Positions 62,213-64,000 of a DNA stretch of 64,000 nucleotides are shown piece after piece. The translations under genes were made by a program, and so were the position numbers. Positions within the stretch are counted from its first letter, which is position 1, and every line of letters starts with the position of its first letter. The stretch spans positions 1 through 64,000 of the forward strand of contig CAKNJS010000004.1 in NCBI GenBank assembly GCA_930986645.1, read 5' to 3'. The DNA comes from an uncultured Lachnoclostridium sp. Lineage in GTDB: Bacteria > Bacillota > Clostridia > Lachnospirales > Lachnospiraceae. The notes below the pieces were generated by a model. That model did not search any database. It had not been told where the DNA came from and saw only the letters and a list, made by a program, of their open reading frames with translations.

Positions 62213-62883
62213 TTATCCATGGAGCCAAAAACCATGCCGAACATCAGGCCGATAGCTGCTCCAAAAATCATTCCGATACCGGTATTGTTATAAAGCGTGT
62301 CGAAAGATGTACCGATAGCAACGCCGAAACATAATCCGAGTGCGATGCCCATGCTGAGGCGGTTCTGTTTTGCCTGCCAGCGGAGAGCCTTTTCCTCCAG
62401 TGATTTCATGTATTTTTCTTTGCCGTCGCAGTAGCCGTCATTGTCAAAGGGGAATTCCATCGCCAGCTTTTTCTTCAGGGCAGCATATTCTGCCGCTGTA
62501 TCCGGATGGGAGTTAAGGTAATCCCGCACAGCGATATGGCGCTGAATGTCAGTCTGATTGCTTTGTTCAAATATATGGATGTGATGCGTTCGGTTATCAC
62601 CGCCTTTGGCATAGAATCTTCTTCCGGGAATGCCGAATTCACCTCTGCATTCGTAGCCCAAGGATTCGAATTCTTTATTGTGTGCATCGACAAGGGAAAG
62701 GTCTTTTACGACCGGCATGATATCGATGATCGGCTTGGAAGCCATATTTTTGACAGACGTACTTCCAATGTGATAGATCCCGATGCAGTTTTTGCCGAGT
62801 ATCTTTTTAATCTTTTTTGCTTCTTCTTTGAACATGGACTCCCATTCGGGACGATAGTCTGTGACTTCGATCTTTCTTGCCAT
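62188..62883 (-). CDS. GrpB-family protein with glycine-zipper membrane tail
   Basis: A 231-residue protein. Residues 1-170 are the GrpB (UPF0157) nucleotidyltransferase-like domain: VTDYRPEWESMFKEEAKKI, GIYHIGSTSVKNMASKPIIDIMPVV (the motif GSTSV and acidic residues), then HIHIFEQSN and HIAVRDYLNSHP. Residues 178-220 are a glycine-rich hydrophobic stretch (IALGLCFGVAIGTSFDT, IGMIFGAAIGLMFGMVFGS) like two glycine-zipper helices. The GrpB activity is poorly known. Membrane attachment through a glycine-zipper tail is unusual for the family as I know it. Start follows GAGAGGAGAATA. Confidence 0.8.
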   Translation of the reverse strand: MARKIEVTDYRPEWESMFKEEAKKIKKILGKNCIGIYHIGSTSVKNMASKPIIDIMPVVKDLSLVDAHNKEFESLGYECRGEFGIPGRRFYAKGGDNRTHHIHIFEQSNQTDIQRHIAVRDYLNSHPDTAAEYAALKKKLAMEFPFDNDGYCDGKEKYMKSLEEKALRWQAKQNRLSMGIALGLCFGVAIGTSFDTLYNNTGIGMIFGAAIGLMFGMVFGSMDKTDRSRQK

Positions 62884-62980
62884 ATATTCTCCTCTCTGCA
62901 GGCCGGGCGCTGCGGCTGTATTTAAAGGATGGGACAGCCTTATAGGATGAGTATAACATAAGCGGAGGCTTTTTCATACT

Positions 62981-63008
62981 TTTTCAGGAGGGGGAATCGT
63001 GCTATAAT
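62981..63008 (+). promoter_or_regulatory. Promoter of the 8-oxoguanine glycosylase gene
   Basis: TTTTCA (62981-62986), 16 bases, then TATAAT (63003-63008) preceded by TGC (extended -10). A GATTGC/GCAATC inverted repeat lies just after the -10 and could be an operator or a leader hairpin. Confidence 0.5.
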
Positions 63009-63104
63009 GATTGCATTGAACGCAATCCAGACTGATTGCATCGGTCTGCCTTGCTGTGCAGGGATTATAGCGTGATAGAAGTTTGATAGAAAGTGGAAGA
63101 CAGC

Positions 63105-63971
63105 ATGGTTACGATAGAGAATAATTGTTTCTCCATCCCTCAGATCTGTGAGTCCGGTCAGTGTTTCCGGCTGGATGCTGTTTCAGAGGATACATATGAA
63201 CTGCTGGCGGGCAGCCGTTATCTGAGAATCAAGATCCGGGGAAACCCGGAGGAGACGGCAGGCGGAGAAGAAAATGCAAGTGCACATACACACGCATGCG
63301 GGGAGACAATCCTGTACTGTACGCAGGAAGAATATGAAACATTCTGGAAAGAGTATTTTGATCTTACGGTGTCCTATTCGGATTATATAGATCAGATTGA
63401 CAGGGACGATGATTATCTGACAGGCGCTGCCGCGTTTGGCAGCGGTATCCGTATCCTCAGGCAGGATACATGGGAGATGATCATTACATTTATCCTCTCC
63501 CAGCAGAATAATATTCCCCGCATCAAAGGCCTTATCCGGACGCTTGGCGAAAGGTACGGAGAGAGACGTGAGACGCCGGACGGCAGGATATATTATACAT
63601 TTCCACGGGCTGAGAAACTTTCACAGGCGACAGAAGAGGAGTTAAGAGAACTGAAACTGGGATACCGAAGCAAATATATCTGTCAGACAGCGAAGATGAT
63701 TGCCGGAGGAGAGATTGATCTCGACGCCTTGAAAGAAATGGAATACACGGAAGCCCGCACAGAACTTATGAGGCTTTCCGGCATCGGCGGAAAGGTGGCT
63801 GACTGTATCTGCCTGTTTGCCCTGCACCATATGGATGCCTTCCCGGTGGATACCCATATTAAGAAAGTGCTTGAGCGTCACTATCCGGACGGATTCCCGT
63901 TTGAGAGATACAAGGGCTGTGCGGGAGTGATGCAGCAGTATATTTTCTATTATGATCTGAAATGCAGATAA
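63105..63971 (+). CDS. 8-oxoguanine DNA glycosylase (HhH-GPD family, OGG-like)
   Basis: Removes oxidised guanine and cuts the backbone with a lyase step. The 288-residue protein has an N-terminal domain starting VTIENNCFSIPQICESGQCFRL with the OGG-type SGQCFR motif, then the helix-hairpin-helix domain at about residues 120-280. The catalytic Lys is in LSGIGGKVADCIC (G-G-K) and the Asp in FPVDTHIKKVLE. QQNNIPRIKGLI near residue 130 is characteristic of bacterial OGG2/OGG1-like enzymes. ATG 63105 is preferred to the GTG at 63093. Its 3' end is 29 bases before the end of the window. Confidence 0.93.
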   Translation: MVTIENNCFSIPQICESGQCFRLDAVSEDTYELLAGSRYLRIKIRGNPEETAGGEENASAHTHACGETILYCTQEEYETFWKEYFDLTVSYSDYIDQIDRDDDYLTGAAAFGSGIRILRQDTWEMIITFILSQQNNIPRIKGLIRTLGERYGERRETPDGRIYYTFPRAEKLSQATEEELRELKLGYRSKYICQTAKMIAGGEIDLDALKEMEYTEARTELMRLSGIGGKVADCICLFALHHMDAFPVDTHIKKVLERHYPDGFPFERYKGCAGVMQQYIFYYDLKCR

Positions 63972-64000
63972 GATATATCATAATGACGCGCAATGTGCGG

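Overview
The window looks like a chromosomal segment of a Gram-positive, spore-forming anaerobe of the Clostridia, most likely Lachnospiraceae. This rests on gene order (pyrH-frr-uppS-cdsA-dxr-rseP; tig-clpP-clpX-lon-ysxC), strong AGGAGG-type ribosome binding sites, sigma-A promoters with 17-bp spacers, CotF-like coat proteins, a BclA-like collagen protein and a VanG-type cluster. The genus is inferred, not proven. No rRNA, tRNA or CRISPR array was seen.

Layout. 0-5.7 kb: a GNAT acetyltransferase, a shikimate-entry operon on the minus strand (aroF then aroB), a CidA/LrgA-LrgB pair and a ClC chloride antiporter with an RCK_C tail. 5.7-10.9 kb: the housekeeping run pyrH, frr, uppS, cdsA, dxr, rseP, with an unexplained structured intergenic segment between frr and uppS. 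10.9-13.6 kb: two cell-envelope proteins (SpoIID-like plus peptidoglycan-binding; transglutaminase-like). 13.6-18.1 kb: carAB with its own promoter and a hairpin leader.

18.05-18.80 kb has no gene but holds two unrelated large inverted-repeat elements. The second has a diverged copy near 33.4/35.3 kb that is interrupted by an IS1182-family insertion sequence. 18.8-24 kb: a hydrolase, ogt, a PUA-less proB, a dicarboxylate-type symporter and a duplicated CmpB-like membrane protein. 24.1-28.1 kb: a VanG-type D-Ala-D-Ser operon (ligase, D,D-peptidase, and a serine racemase split into membrane and catalytic genes) with no two-component regulator beside it. 28.3-33.4 kb: PIN-PhoH ATPase, HD hydrolase, polyphosphate kinase and a CorA-like transporter, followed by the insertion sequence.

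35.3-43.6 kb: small regulators, a CYTH protein and a DJ-1 protein, then the protein-quality-control run (trigger factor, ClpP, ClpX, Lon, GTPase YsxC). 43.6-54 kb: membrane proteins, rubredoxin, an FAD oxidoreductase, an MBL hydrolase, a HAD phosphatase, two CotF-like spore proteins, a C26 amidohydrolase, an M19 dipeptidase, a uracil/xanthine permease and a C39-like peptidase. 54-64 kb: an HTH-TPR regulator, argG with candidate ArgR boxes, malic enzyme, a glycosyltransferase next to a collagen-like exosporium protein, a CcdA-TlpA fusion, a GrpB protein with a membrane tail, and an 8-oxoguanine glycosylase.

Most genes are ordinary core genes. The parts most worth a second look are the two palindromic elements and their IS-interrupted relative, the frr-uppS structured segment, the split VanT operon, and the glycosyltransferase/collagen pair.
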